From Thermoplasmata archaeon (GTDB lineage Archaea > Thermoplasmatota > Thermoplasmata > Lutacidiplasmatales > UBA184): DNA of 57,293 nt. The translations under genes and the position numbers were made by a program. Location of the stretch: positions 1 through 57,293 of the forward strand of contig JAKAYL010000005.1 of the NCBI GenBank assembly GCA_021809545.1, read 5' to 3'. The notes under the pieces are model-generated. The model saw only the letters and a list, made by a program, of their open reading frames with translations. It made no database searches and was not told where the DNA came from. Of the stretch, positions 19,749 to 27,693 are shown one piece after another (the first letter of the stretch is position 1; every line of letters starts with the position of its first letter).

Positions 19749-20121
19749 CCCCGGCGTCCTTCCCGGGGATGGTCTCGTCGGAGGAGTCCATCGTCTCGTG
19801 GGTCTCCTCCATGTCTTCCCCGCGGCCGAGCAGGGAGTGAAGGATCAGGACGAATCCGGCGAGGGTGAAGACGGAGCTCACGATCCAGGCCATGAGGTAG
19901 TCCCCGTGGGTCACGACCTCGTAGACGATCCCGGCGATGGCCGCCCCGAGGGAGACCAGGGCGAAGCCGATGGCCATGAAGAGCATGGGTCGGGCCCGCG
20001 AGTGGTTCCAGGAGCGGTAGGCGTAATAGCTGATGATGCCGCCCACGACCAAGACGAGGAGCATGAAGGCGCGCAGGAACCAAATCTCGGGAATTCCAAA
20101 GAACTCCGGACCCACGCTCAT
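19732..20121 (-). CDS. Small 4-TM membrane protein, acidic C-terminus
   Basis: Hydrophobic profile; overlaps the HTH gene by 4 nt (same strand). Confidence 0.75.
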   Translation of the reverse strand: MSVGPEFFGIPEIWFLRAFMLLVLVVGGIISYYAYRSWNHSRARPMLFMAIGFALVSLGAAIAGIVYEVVTHGDYLMAWIVSSVFTLAGFVLILHSLLGRGEDMEETHETMDSSDETIPGKDAGVTEHS

Positions 20122-20525
20122 CGCTTGACCTCTCTACGCATGGCTTCCCACATTCTTCCTAGTCGTTCCGCGGTCAAGTTGCGATACCGTACCCTCACGT
20201 TAAGCTTTCCCCCAAGCATTTCCAGCTTCACACTCTCCAACAAGCTCCGAAAGAGCTCCACTCTCTTACCATCCGGCGTGATTGTGACCGATTGCACCGC
20301 CACAAGGCCGATCCGCTGGAGCTCGTGGAGCTTGTGATAGACCGTGCTCTGCGGAAGGTCCAGCGCCCGGACAAGGTCGTGGACGGGCTTGGGCGAGCTG
20401 TCCAGGGTGAGTAGGATCTGCCGGGAGGAACGGTCCCCCAGCGCGGAGAGGAACTCGTCCTCCTTCTGCTTGGTGAAGGGTTCCGCGGATCCCTGTTCGA
20501 ACCCGACCGGTATCTCCGCTGTCAT
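20118..20525 (-). CDS. ArsR-like winged HTH transcriptional regulator
   Basis: LSALGDRSSRQILLTLDSSPKPVHDLVRALDLPQSTVYHKLHELQRIGLVAV. Confidence 0.9.
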   Translation of the reverse strand: MTAEIPVGFEQGSAEPFTKQKEDEFLSALGDRSSRQILLTLDSSPKPVHDLVRALDLPQSTVYHKLHELQRIGLVAVQSVTITPDGKRVELFRSLLESVKLEMLGGKLNVRVRYRNLTAERLGRMWEAMRREVKR

Positions 20526-20665
20526 GCCTACCCCAAATGGGTTGGTGAATAGACACGTTCAGGCGATTGAATCCTCTGCAGCGGGAACATCATCCTTGTG
20601 CGCAACCATTATTCCCGATTCGTTTCTGAGTACCCGCGGGCCCGAAACAGAGAGTGGTGAGGCGG

Positions 20666-21163
20666 ATGGAAGTAAAGGATGTTACGGTGAAGGACGCGAT
20701 GACCCGGGAGGTCAAGACGATTCTGTCTACGGCCACCCTCGACACGGCCATGGATGTACTTAGGCAGAACCATATTTCAGGGCTTCCAGTGGTTGACGGC
20801 GCCTTCCACGTGGTGGGCGTTCTGAGCGAGAAGGATATCTCCCGTGCCCTTTCCGAAGCCCTCGGGCGATCCGAGATGGGGTTCGTGGATGTCCTGCTGC
20901 ACACGACCCAGCCCTCCAAGGGGCCCAAGCGGCGCACGGGCGGCGCCGGCGCGGACACCCTGGACATCATCCGCCAGGTGCTCACCAACGTCCGCGTGGG
21001 GGACGTCATGAACCAGGACCCGGTCGTGGTCACGCCCGACGCCACGCTCGACGTGGCGGCCGGGATCATGTCCGAGCACAACATCAATCGGTTGCCCGTG
21101 GTCACCCGCGGGAAGCTCGTGGGGATCCTCACCCGGCACGACGTGCTCTCGGCCTGGGTCTGA
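20666..21163 (+). CDS. Tandem CBS domain protein
   Basis: VKDAMTREVKTILSTATLDTAMDVLRQNHISGLPVVD... and VGDVMNQDPVVVTPDATLDVAAGIMSEHNINRLPVV. Confidence 0.95.
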   Translation: MEVKDVTVKDAMTREVKTILSTATLDTAMDVLRQNHISGLPVVDGAFHVVGVLSEKDISRALSEALGRSEMGFVDVLLHTTQPSKGPKRRTGGAGADTLDIIRQVLTNVRVGDVMNQDPVVVTPDATLDVAAGIMSEHNINRLPVVTRGKLVGILTRHDVLSAWV

Positions 21164-21261
21164 GCCCTCGGCGGGACCTCACGGCCCGCGATCCAGATTC
21201 CAAGAGCTTGAAATCAAGTCGACCCTTATGAAGTAACACCCCGCTAGTTCGTCCAACGGGC

Positions 21262-21951
21262 ATGTCGGGGACGGGCGCACGCGCGCACTTCAGGGGAAGC
21301 CGCAGAGCCGTGGGCCGATGGAGACTGAGGTCCCGTTTCCGCCGGAACCGCACCTCCCGGCTGACGTTGCGGCAAGCGTACCTCGTGGTGGTCGTCACGT
21401 TCCTAGCGACCATGGTGGTGAGCGGACTCTACGCGGGCGTTCTGGGCATGGACCAGCCCGCTTCGCTTCCCTCCCGCTGCGCCACGGAGACCTTTCCGAC
21501 CAGTCTGACGCAGCGGGACTATCTCACCCTCTCCATCTTCGTCAACCCAGCGACGCACTCCGAGTTCTACGTGCCCTCGAACTTCACGGTGCCGGCCCAC
21601 ACCCTGATCCTGATCACGATCGTGGACTACGACAACGGCAGTTCCTCGGTGAGCCCTCCCTACTCGTCCGTCTGCGGCACGGTCAACGGGACGATGTCGC
21701 TCAATGGGGTGACCTTGACCCAACTGGACCCGGGAAATGTGGCGCACACCTTCTCTCTGACCAACGGGACCTACGCGGGCTTCAACGTGCCCATCCCCCC
21801 CGCCGGGAACAACGGGGCCAGCCCGTCGGTCGTCACCTTCTCGGTCTACTTCAACACCCCGGGCGTCTACCGCTGGCAGTGCCATGCGGACTGCGGGCAG
21901 GATCAGATGACCCTGGATGGCAAGATGTCGGGCCTTCTGACGGTCCTATAG
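21262..21951 (+). CDS. Membrane-anchored cupredoxin-like protein (copy 1)
   Basis: N-terminal TM; VAHTFSL...GVYRWQCHADCGQDQMTLDGKMSGLLTVL cupredoxin C-terminal pattern. Confidence 0.82.
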   Translation: MSGTGARAHFRGSRRAVGRWRLRSRFRRNRTSRLTLRQAYLVVVVTFLATMVVSGLYAGVLGMDQPASLPSRCATETFPTSLTQRDYLTLSIFVNPATHSEFYVPSNFTVPAHTLILITIVDYDNGSSSVSPPYSSVCGTVNGTMSLNGVTLTQLDPGNVAHTFSLTNGTYAGFNVPIPPAGNNGASPSVVTFSVYFNTPGVYRWQCHADCGQDQMTLDGKMSGLLTVL

Positions 21952-22043
21952 GCTGGGAGTGATTCCAAAGTCTTGGAACAAGCACTAAGAATCGTACCGC
22001 TCTTCAAATCCGTCGCCTCTTATTTTCGAGATAAGGTGACGTT

Positions 22044-22682
22044 ATGACAGAAAAGAGTGGGCAAAGTGGCAGAAAGACGTTGAGTTCGAGCGTGATCGCC
22101 TGGGGACTGATCCTTGTGGTCGTCACAGGCATCGTCAGCTGGTTCTCGTTTGCGGCGGTCTACGGTGTTGGGGTGGAGACGGGGAACTCCGCTTCGAACG
22201 GTAGCGGCAACGGGGGCACCACGACCGGACCGACCGGACCCGACTACGTCTACCTTGCGATCAACGCGAACCCGGACCGCAACCAGTCCACCGATCAGTA
22301 TACTCCTGCGAATTTCACCGTTCCTTCGCATACGGAGCTCGTCTTCGTGATCACGAACTACGATAACGGTGAGAACGCCCCTGCCTCTATCTACACCCAG
22401 GTCAACGGGACCGTGGGCAACCTTGAATACCTCAACGGGAGCGCGACCGGGGTCAGCTCTATCCCCGTCGGTCAGGTCTCGCACACCTTCACCATCCTGC
22501 GCGGACCCTATGCCGGCTTCAGCGTGGCCCTCCCGGCCGCCGGAACCTCCAGTCCCAGCGTGGTCAGTTTCACGGCGTACTTCAACGAGACCGGAACCTT
22601 CACCTGGCAGTGCATGGCACCCTGTGACTCGTACTCGATGGCCGGCCTCGGCTTCATGATGGGTACGATGACTGTCGCCTGA
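22044..22682 (+). CDS. Membrane-anchored cupredoxin-like protein (copy 2)
   Basis: N-terminal TM; VSHTFTI...TFTWQCMAPCDSYSMAGLGFMMGTMTV; aligned layout with copy 1. Confidence 0.82.
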   Translation: MTEKSGQSGRKTLSSSVIAWGLILVVVTGIVSWFSFAAVYGVGVETGNSASNGSGNGGTTTGPTGPDYVYLAINANPDRNQSTDQYTPANFTVPSHTELVFVITNYDNGENAPASIYTQVNGTVGNLEYLNGSATGVSSIPVGQVSHTFTILRGPYAGFSVALPAAGTSSPSVVSFTAYFNETGTFTWQCMAPCDSYSMAGLGFMMGTMTVA

Positions 22683-22911
22683 ACGAGCGATCGAACGCCT
22701 TCGCGTGGGGCCCGGTCACCTAGGGACGGTACGGGCCGGGCGGGCGGGGAGCCCATCGGCTTTCCCCTCGCCCCCCTCCTCCTTCGGGCCCCCCGCATTT
22801 TTCCGTCTCCCCGCTGAGCTATCGCGGGGTCGTCCGACCGGGGTAAGTTGGGGCCGGGCCTCCCCGAGCGGCACCTTAGGCTAATATGCACTTCCTGCTC
22901 TCGTCCCGGCG

Positions 22912-23541
22912 ATGCGCATCGTGTTCATCGGCCCGCCCGGGGCTGGAAAGGGAACACAGGCCAAGCTTGCAGCACGATCCCTCGGCATCCCCCATATCTC
23001 TACCGGTGACATGCTACGGGCGGCCGTGGCCAAGGGGACCGCGGCGGGAAAGGACGCCGCGACCTACATGAACGCAGGAAAGCTGGTGCCCGATCCCGTG
23101 GTCCTGCGCATGCTCGAGGACCGGCTCAAGGAATGTGATGTGGCCCCGGGGTTCATCCTGGACGGATACCCCCGCAACGTCGACCAGGCGGAGGCGCTCT
23201 CCACGCTCACCCCCGTCGACCGGGTCGTCTACTTCCAGATCCGTCTCGAAGACCTTCTCGAACGGCTGGTGGAGCGGCGGGTCTGCCCGAAGTGCAACTC
23301 GGTGTACAACCTGAGGTCCCACCCTCCGCAGAAAGCGGGATTCTGCGACAACGATGCGACCCCCCTCGAACAGCGCCCGGACGACCGGAAGGAGGTCGTC
23401 GAGGCCAGGTTCCGCACCTACGAGGAGCAGACCGCCCCTCTCATCGACCATTACACCCAGAAGGGCCTCCTGGTGAAAGTGACCGCCTGGGGTGATCCCG
23501 CGGCGATCCAGACCCGCGTCCTGGAGGTGCTGCGCGCATGA
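22912..23541 (+). CDS. adk: Adenylate kinase
   Basis: IVFIGPPGAGKGTQAKLAA, ISTGDMLRAAV, ILDGYPRNVDQAEAL; TATA-like ggctaatatgc upstream. Confidence 0.97.
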   Translation: MRIVFIGPPGAGKGTQAKLAARSLGIPHISTGDMLRAAVAKGTAAGKDAATYMNAGKLVPDPVVLRMLEDRLKECDVAPGFILDGYPRNVDQAEALSTLTPVDRVVYFQIRLEDLLERLVERRVCPKCNSVYNLRSHPPQKAGFCDNDATPLEQRPDDRKEVVEARFRTYEEQTAPLIDHYTQKGLLVKVTAWGDPAAIQTRVLEVLRA

Positions 23542-23957
23542 CCCCTCCCCGCGTCGACGAGCAAGAGCGGATGACCGCGATCTCCAAGCTCCTGCGGGAC
23601 GCCTTGGACCTCGCAGAAGGGACCTCGGCCAAGCCCATCGAGCGGGAGAACATGTCCGCCCTGCTCGCCGGGGCCCTGCTGAAGCTCATCCAGCATCCCT
23701 CCCACGCCCCGAAGAGCCCCAACGAGGACCTGTCGGTCGACTTCCTGCTGAGCGTCCTCCAGAAGGAGACGGAGCGGCTCGAGGAAGCGAAGACCGAGGT
23801 CAAGCGCAAGGACACCGAGCTCGGACTGAAGCTCAAGTTCGCCAAGGACAAGGAGAAGGAACTGCAGGAGAAGGAGGCGGCGTTGGCCCGCTTCGAGGCT
23901 CAGCTACGGGTCCGCGAGAATTTCCTGCAGAAGCGCGAGGCTACGAAGTCGCACTGA
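23538..23957 (+). CDS. Coiled-coil protein of unknown function
   Basis: 4-nt overlap with adk; Lys/Glu-rich heptad-like C-terminal half (EKETERLEEAKTEVKRKDTELGLKLKFAKDKEKELQEKEAALARFE). Confidence 0.8.
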   Translation: MTPPRVDEQERMTAISKLLRDALDLAEGTSAKPIERENMSALLAGALLKLIQHPSHAPKSPNEDLSVDFLLSVLQKETERLEEAKTEVKRKDTELGLKLKFAKDKEKELQEKEAALARFEAQLRVRENFLQKREATKSH

Positions 23958-23963
23958 ACGGGC

Positions 23964-24113
23964 CTATGGCCCGCGGGTGCTGGTCTCACGAAGGAAGGTA
24001 ACGAGGAATGCTCGAGCCCGCTCCGCGTCGCTGTCGTTGAGAAGCAGGAAGCCCTTGCAGAGTTGGGCCAACTCTTGCCGCTGAGTTCCCCCTGAGATCG
24101 ATTGCCCCCTCAC
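23964..24113 (-). CDS. Possible 49-aa small protein
   Basis: ORF read from reverse complement with GTG start: (M)RGQSISGGTQRQELAQLCKGFLLLNDSDAERARAFLVTFLRETSTRGP; TATA-like CTTTTATAAG about 55-65 nt upstream of the start on the minus strand. Confidence 0.35.
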   Translation of the reverse strand: MRGQSISGGTQRQELAQLCKGFLLLNDSDAERARAFLVTFLRETSTRGP

Positions 24114-24206
24114 GTTCTCCAACCTGCGGCTCCCCCCCGTCCTAGTATGCTATTGTATGGCATATCGCTTATAAAAGGATGTCCAATCCGCTACAGAATT
24201 GTGCGG

Positions 24207-24230
24207 AAAACCCGGCCCGGGAGGGCCGGG
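24207..24230 (-). terminator. GC hairpin followed by T-run, 3' of the RGG/zinc-ribbon gene
   Basis: On minus strand CCCGGCCC-tccc-GGGCCGGG-TTTT, about 10 nt beyond the stop codon at 24240. Confidence 0.6.
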
Positions 24231-24239
24231 TCGCGGGCC

Positions 24240-25100
24240 CTAGTAGTCGTCCCGCCGCCGGCGCTTGCGGAAGCCGCCCTCGCGGCCGCCTCCGAAGCCT
24301 CCCCGGCTCTCCCGTCGTCCTTCTCCAAAGGAGCGGCCACCGGAGCTCCCGCCGAAGCGCGAACGGAAGCCACCGCCTCCGCCACCACCGCCGCGACCGT
24401 AGCCTCCGCCGCCACCCCGGCCGTAACCGCCGCCACCGCCTCCCCGTCCTTCCTCGCGGCGTCGGGGGAGGGTGAACTTGTTGTCGCACTCGGTGCACAT
24501 GCCGGTGACAGTACCGTCGTCCGAGGTCTCGAACCGGAGCGGAGCTCCGCACAGACGGCATCCCCGCTGGGGTCGTCCGCCGGCACCGCCCATTCCTTGA
24601 CGGAAGGAGGGTCTCCGGTCTCTGCCGCCACCGCCGCCAAATCCTCCTCGTCCGCGGTCCTCACTGAACCGTGGGCGATCGGGAAGCGCCAGCACGAAGC
24701 GGAAGGTGGATCCGCACTCGGAGCACGAACCCTGCACATCGCCCTGGGGATCTTCTTCGAAGGTCAAGGCACCGCCGCAGGATCGGCAACCGGAACGCGC
24801 CCTCTTCGGGCCGTGAGCCCGTCGCCGGGGGCTTTCCTCGGTCTCCTCTCCCTCGTCGTCCTCTTGTTCGTCGTCGTCCTCGTCACCCTCTTCGGGTTCC
24901 TCGGTCTCTTCGCTCGCTGTCTCTTCTTCGTCGGGGAGTCCCTCTTTCCCAGCTTCCTTCTTACCGTCCTGTCCGGGCTTCGGTGTTTCCGCGGCCACCG
25001 TCATGGTGAACCCGCACGCCTCGCACGTACCAACCAGCCTTCCGTTCTCTTCCTGAGAGAAGCTCAATACTTCCCCGCACTCACTGCACACGTTCTTCAC
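24240..25100 (-). CDS. Triple zinc-ribbon protein with acidic linker and RGG/GYGRG-rich tail
   Basis: Three CxxCGxxLxF...GxCxxC modules (CSECGEVLSF..GTCEAC; CRSCGGALTF..GSCSEC; CRLCGAPLRF..GMCTEC), EDDDEQEDDEGEE linker, Gly/Arg-rich C-terminus ending RKRRRRDDY. Confidence 0.88.
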   Translation of the reverse strand: MKNVCSECGEVLSFSQEENGRLVGTCEACGFTMTVAAETPKPGQDGKKEAGKEGLPDEEETASEETEEPEEGDEDDDEQEDDEGEETEESPRRRAHGPKRARSGCRSCGGALTFEEDPQGDVQGSCSECGSTFRFVLALPDRPRFSEDRGRGGFGGGGGRDRRPSFRQGMGGAGGRPQRGCRLCGAPLRFETSDDGTVTGMCTECDNKFTLPRRREEGRGGGGGGYGRGGGGGYGRGGGGGGGGFRSRFGGSSGGRSFGEGRRESRGGFGGGREGGFRKRRRRDDY

Positions 25101-25252
25101 AAAACACGCTCTTTTCGTTCTAGGGCACTCCCGGGTCCTAGATAACGTGCATGCCTAACCCGGGGGCCCCCGCGGGAGGCGGTTGGGAGGGGGAACGGAG
25201 TTCCCGCTCCCGTGGGAAAAACCTTTAACCCACCCCCCTACTGGTAGCCTTC

Positions 25253-25567
25253 GTGACGACGGACTCGGAGAATGTCGGGAACCGGAGAGCGGGCTATCTC
25301 ATCGGGGCCTCCTTCCTCATCGTCTTCGGGTTCGGCGTTGGGATCCTGCTCAACATCGTGGCCCACCTTTCGGCCCCTCCCAACGGGGCCCAGTTCTTCT
25401 TCGTGACGATCTACCCTACCTGGGGGCTCTACGCGACCCTGACGCTCATCCTGGGGATCGTGGCCACCTTCGTCGGCCTGGGAATGGTCTGGCTCGGGGT
25501 CAACACCCCGTACGGCCCGCTCTCCCTCATCGACACGGAAGGAAAGCCGAAGGAATCCCCGCACTGA
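25253..25567 (+). CDS. Small membrane protein (about 3 TM), unknown
   Basis: GTG start; hydrophobic segments LIGASFLIVFGFGVGILLNIVAHL, LTLILGIVATFVGLGMVWLGV; TTTAAC-type AT box upstream. Confidence 0.75.
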   Translation: MTTDSENVGNRRAGYLIGASFLIVFGFGVGILLNIVAHLSAPPNGAQFFFVTIYPTWGLYATLTLILGIVATFVGLGMVWLGVNTPYGPLSLIDTEGKPKESPH

Positions 25568-25633
25568 TCGGGGAAGACTTTCCCGACTCGGTCATCGCAG
25601 CAGGTGTGCTTCGGCCCTTCTGGGAAGGGCGAT

Positions 25634-26584
25634 TCAGGGCTCCTTGCTCAGGGCGCGGAGCCGGGCAAGCTTCGTTAGGAACTCTACCCCTTCCCCGGTC
25701 TTCATGGGCTTTCCGTCCGGGCGGACGAGGGGAAGCCCCGCCTCTTCGCAGGCCTTCCGCTCCTCCGTCCCGCGGAGGATGGCGGCGAGCGCCCGGCGTT
25801 CCCGGTGGCTGAAGGTCTCGGAGTTGAGATCGAAATCCTCGAAGGCCTTGTAGGCGACGGGGACGACCGTCTTCACCATCTCCGCCATGACGGCGGAATA
25901 TTCCCGGATCTCCTCTTGGGCGTGGGGGTCCATGCGGAGCTTCAGGAAATGGAAGAGGTTGTGGAGGTTGATCTTCCAATACCACTCGGTGTAGAACCCG
26001 ACGGGGAGGACGATCCGGGCGATCTCACGGGCGACCCCGAGGCCGAGGAAGGCTTCGTAGCGGCCGTAGGCGTCGTCGTAGACCCCCTGGAGCTCCTTCC
26101 GGAAGGCCGCCACCTCGTCCGGGGGGAGGACCTCATCGGACCTGCCCTGACGGTTCTGGGTGTCCTGCCGGCGAACTGCCTCGGGGCGAGGGACCTCGTA
26201 CTCGTCGGGGACGATGGAGTACCGGGCGCTCGCCTCGTTCACGGAGGCGGTGCGGTGCCGGATCCACTGTCGGGCAACGTAGATCGGGAGCCGGACCAGG
26301 AACTTGAACTCGACCATCTCGAAGGGAGTGGTGTGGTGGTGGCGCATGAGGTAGCGAAGGAGGGCCTCGTCGGAGCGCACGGACTTCGTGCCGAGCCCGT
26401 AGGAGACCCGCGCGGCCTGGACGATGGCCGCGTCGTTGCCCATGTAATCGACCAGGGCCACGAAGCCGTGCTGGAGGACGGGTTTCCGCACTCCGATCAG
26501 GGCGTCCGCCGCCGGGATCGAAGGACGGACCATGGGGGCCACCTGGTGGCTGTCCACCGGGGTGATGCCTTCCTCGTCGGCCAT
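25634..26584 (-). CDS. thyX: Flavin-dependent thymidylate synthase
   Basis: ThyX signature RHRTASVNEASARYS. Confidence 0.97.
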   Translation of the reverse strand: MADEEGITPVDSHQVAPMVRPSIPAADALIGVRKPVLQHGFVALVDYMGNDAAIVQAARVSYGLGTKSVRSDEALLRYLMRHHHTTPFEMVEFKFLVRLPIYVARQWIRHRTASVNEASARYSIVPDEYEVPRPEAVRRQDTQNRQGRSDEVLPPDEVAAFRKELQGVYDDAYGRYEAFLGLGVAREIARIVLPVGFYTEWYWKINLHNLFHFLKLRMDPHAQEEIREYSAVMAEMVKTVVPVAYKAFEDFDLNSETFSHRERRALAAILRGTEERKACEEAGLPLVRPDGKPMKTGEGVEFLTKLARLRALSKEP

Positions 26585-26634
26585 GTCGGAGGCATAGGTA
26601 CGGGTAATAATAACCGTACTCTTGCCTCCGTCCG

Positions 26635-27693
26635 ATGAAGGTCCTGGTCTACGACAAGAAGACCCACTTCCTCAAGCTCCGAGTCGAGACGGCGAGCGAC
26701 CTCTGGCGCCTCTCCCGGCTCGTGGTGAAAGGGGACTCGGTGGGGGGATTCACCCACCGGAGGGATCCCGAGGCCCCGGCCGACACTCCGGAGGCGCAGC
26801 GAGAGCGCCGCCCCGTCTTCCTCAGCCTCCGGGTCGAGAAGATCGAGTTCCACGAGTTCACTGGCCATCTTCGCTTCACGGGCCCGATCACGGAGGCCCC
26901 CTTCGATATCGGCCGGCACCACACGCTCGACTTCGAGCAGGGCGCAGACGTCTCCCTGCTGAAGCCCGAGCTCAACGCCTCGGACTGGGCCCTCATCGAC
27001 GAGGGCAAGCGAAGCCTGGGGGAGCCCCGGCTCGTGATCGCCTGCATCGACTGGAGCGAGGGGACCCTCGTCCGCGTCCACGGCCGGACCAACGAGGTGA
27101 TCCAGGAGTTCAACCGTACCGGCACGGGGAAGTACGTTCACGCTCCCGGCGGGAAGAAGGAGAAGGAGAACGAGCAGTACCTGGTGGACATCGTGACCAC
27201 CTTGGAACGGGAGGTCGAGGGGGCGAAGGCGCTCATCTTCTCCGGCCCAGGGTTCTGCAAGGAGAGCCTCTTCCGCCACTGGAAGTCGGCCCCCCGGAAG
27301 GGGCCGGTCCCCCTGGTGGAGGCGACGGCCGAGGCAGGCATGCCCGGCATCCAGGAGCTCCTCCGGTCAGGGAAGGCGGAGAGCGCCCTCTCCGGCTCGC
27401 TCTCGGCCGAGGAGGCGAGAGAGGTCGAGCGTCTGGTGCGCTCCCTCGGGACCGCGGGACTGGCCGCGGTCGGTCCGAAGGAGGTCACCAAGGCCTCGGA
27501 CGCCGGAGCGGTGGAGCGTCTGCTGGTGCTCGACACCCACCTTCGGGAGCCCTCGGTAGCGGAGAGCTTGGACGCCGTCCGCTCCGGGGGAGGGAAGATA
27601 CTGATCGTGCGGCACGAAGGAGAGGCGGGGAAGCGGCTCAAGGGGCTCGGCGGGATCGCCGCGATCCTGCGCTATCCGCTGGCCCTATCGTAG
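26635..27693 (+). CDS. pelA: aPelota ribosome rescue factor
   Basis: Pelota/eRF1-like three-domain layout: SDLWRLSRLVVKGDSV, HTLDFEQGADVSLLKPELN, ALIFSGPGFCKESLFRHW. Confidence 0.95.
   Translation: MKVLVYDKKTHFLKLRVETASDLWRLSRLVVKGDSVGGFTHRRDPEAPADTPEAQRERRPVFLSLRVEKIEFHEFTGHLRFTGPITEAPFDIGRHHTLDFEQGADVSLLKPELNASDWALIDEGKRSLGEPRLVIACIDWSEGTLVRVHGRTNEVIQEFNRTGTGKYVHAPGGKKEKENEQYLVDIVTTLEREVEGAKALIFSGPGFCKESLFRHWKSAPRKGPVPLVEATAEAGMPGIQELLRSGKAESALSGSLSAEEAREVERLVRSLGTAGLAAVGPKEVTKASDAGAVERLLVLDTHLREPSVAESLDAVRSGGGKILIVRHEGEAGKRLKGLGGIAAILRYPLALS

Noticed and set aside
24340-24460. Repetitive GC-rich tract, considered as a tandem repeat or CRISPR-like array
   Set aside because: Explained by Gly/Arg/Tyr codons of the RGG tail; no spacer-repeat structure
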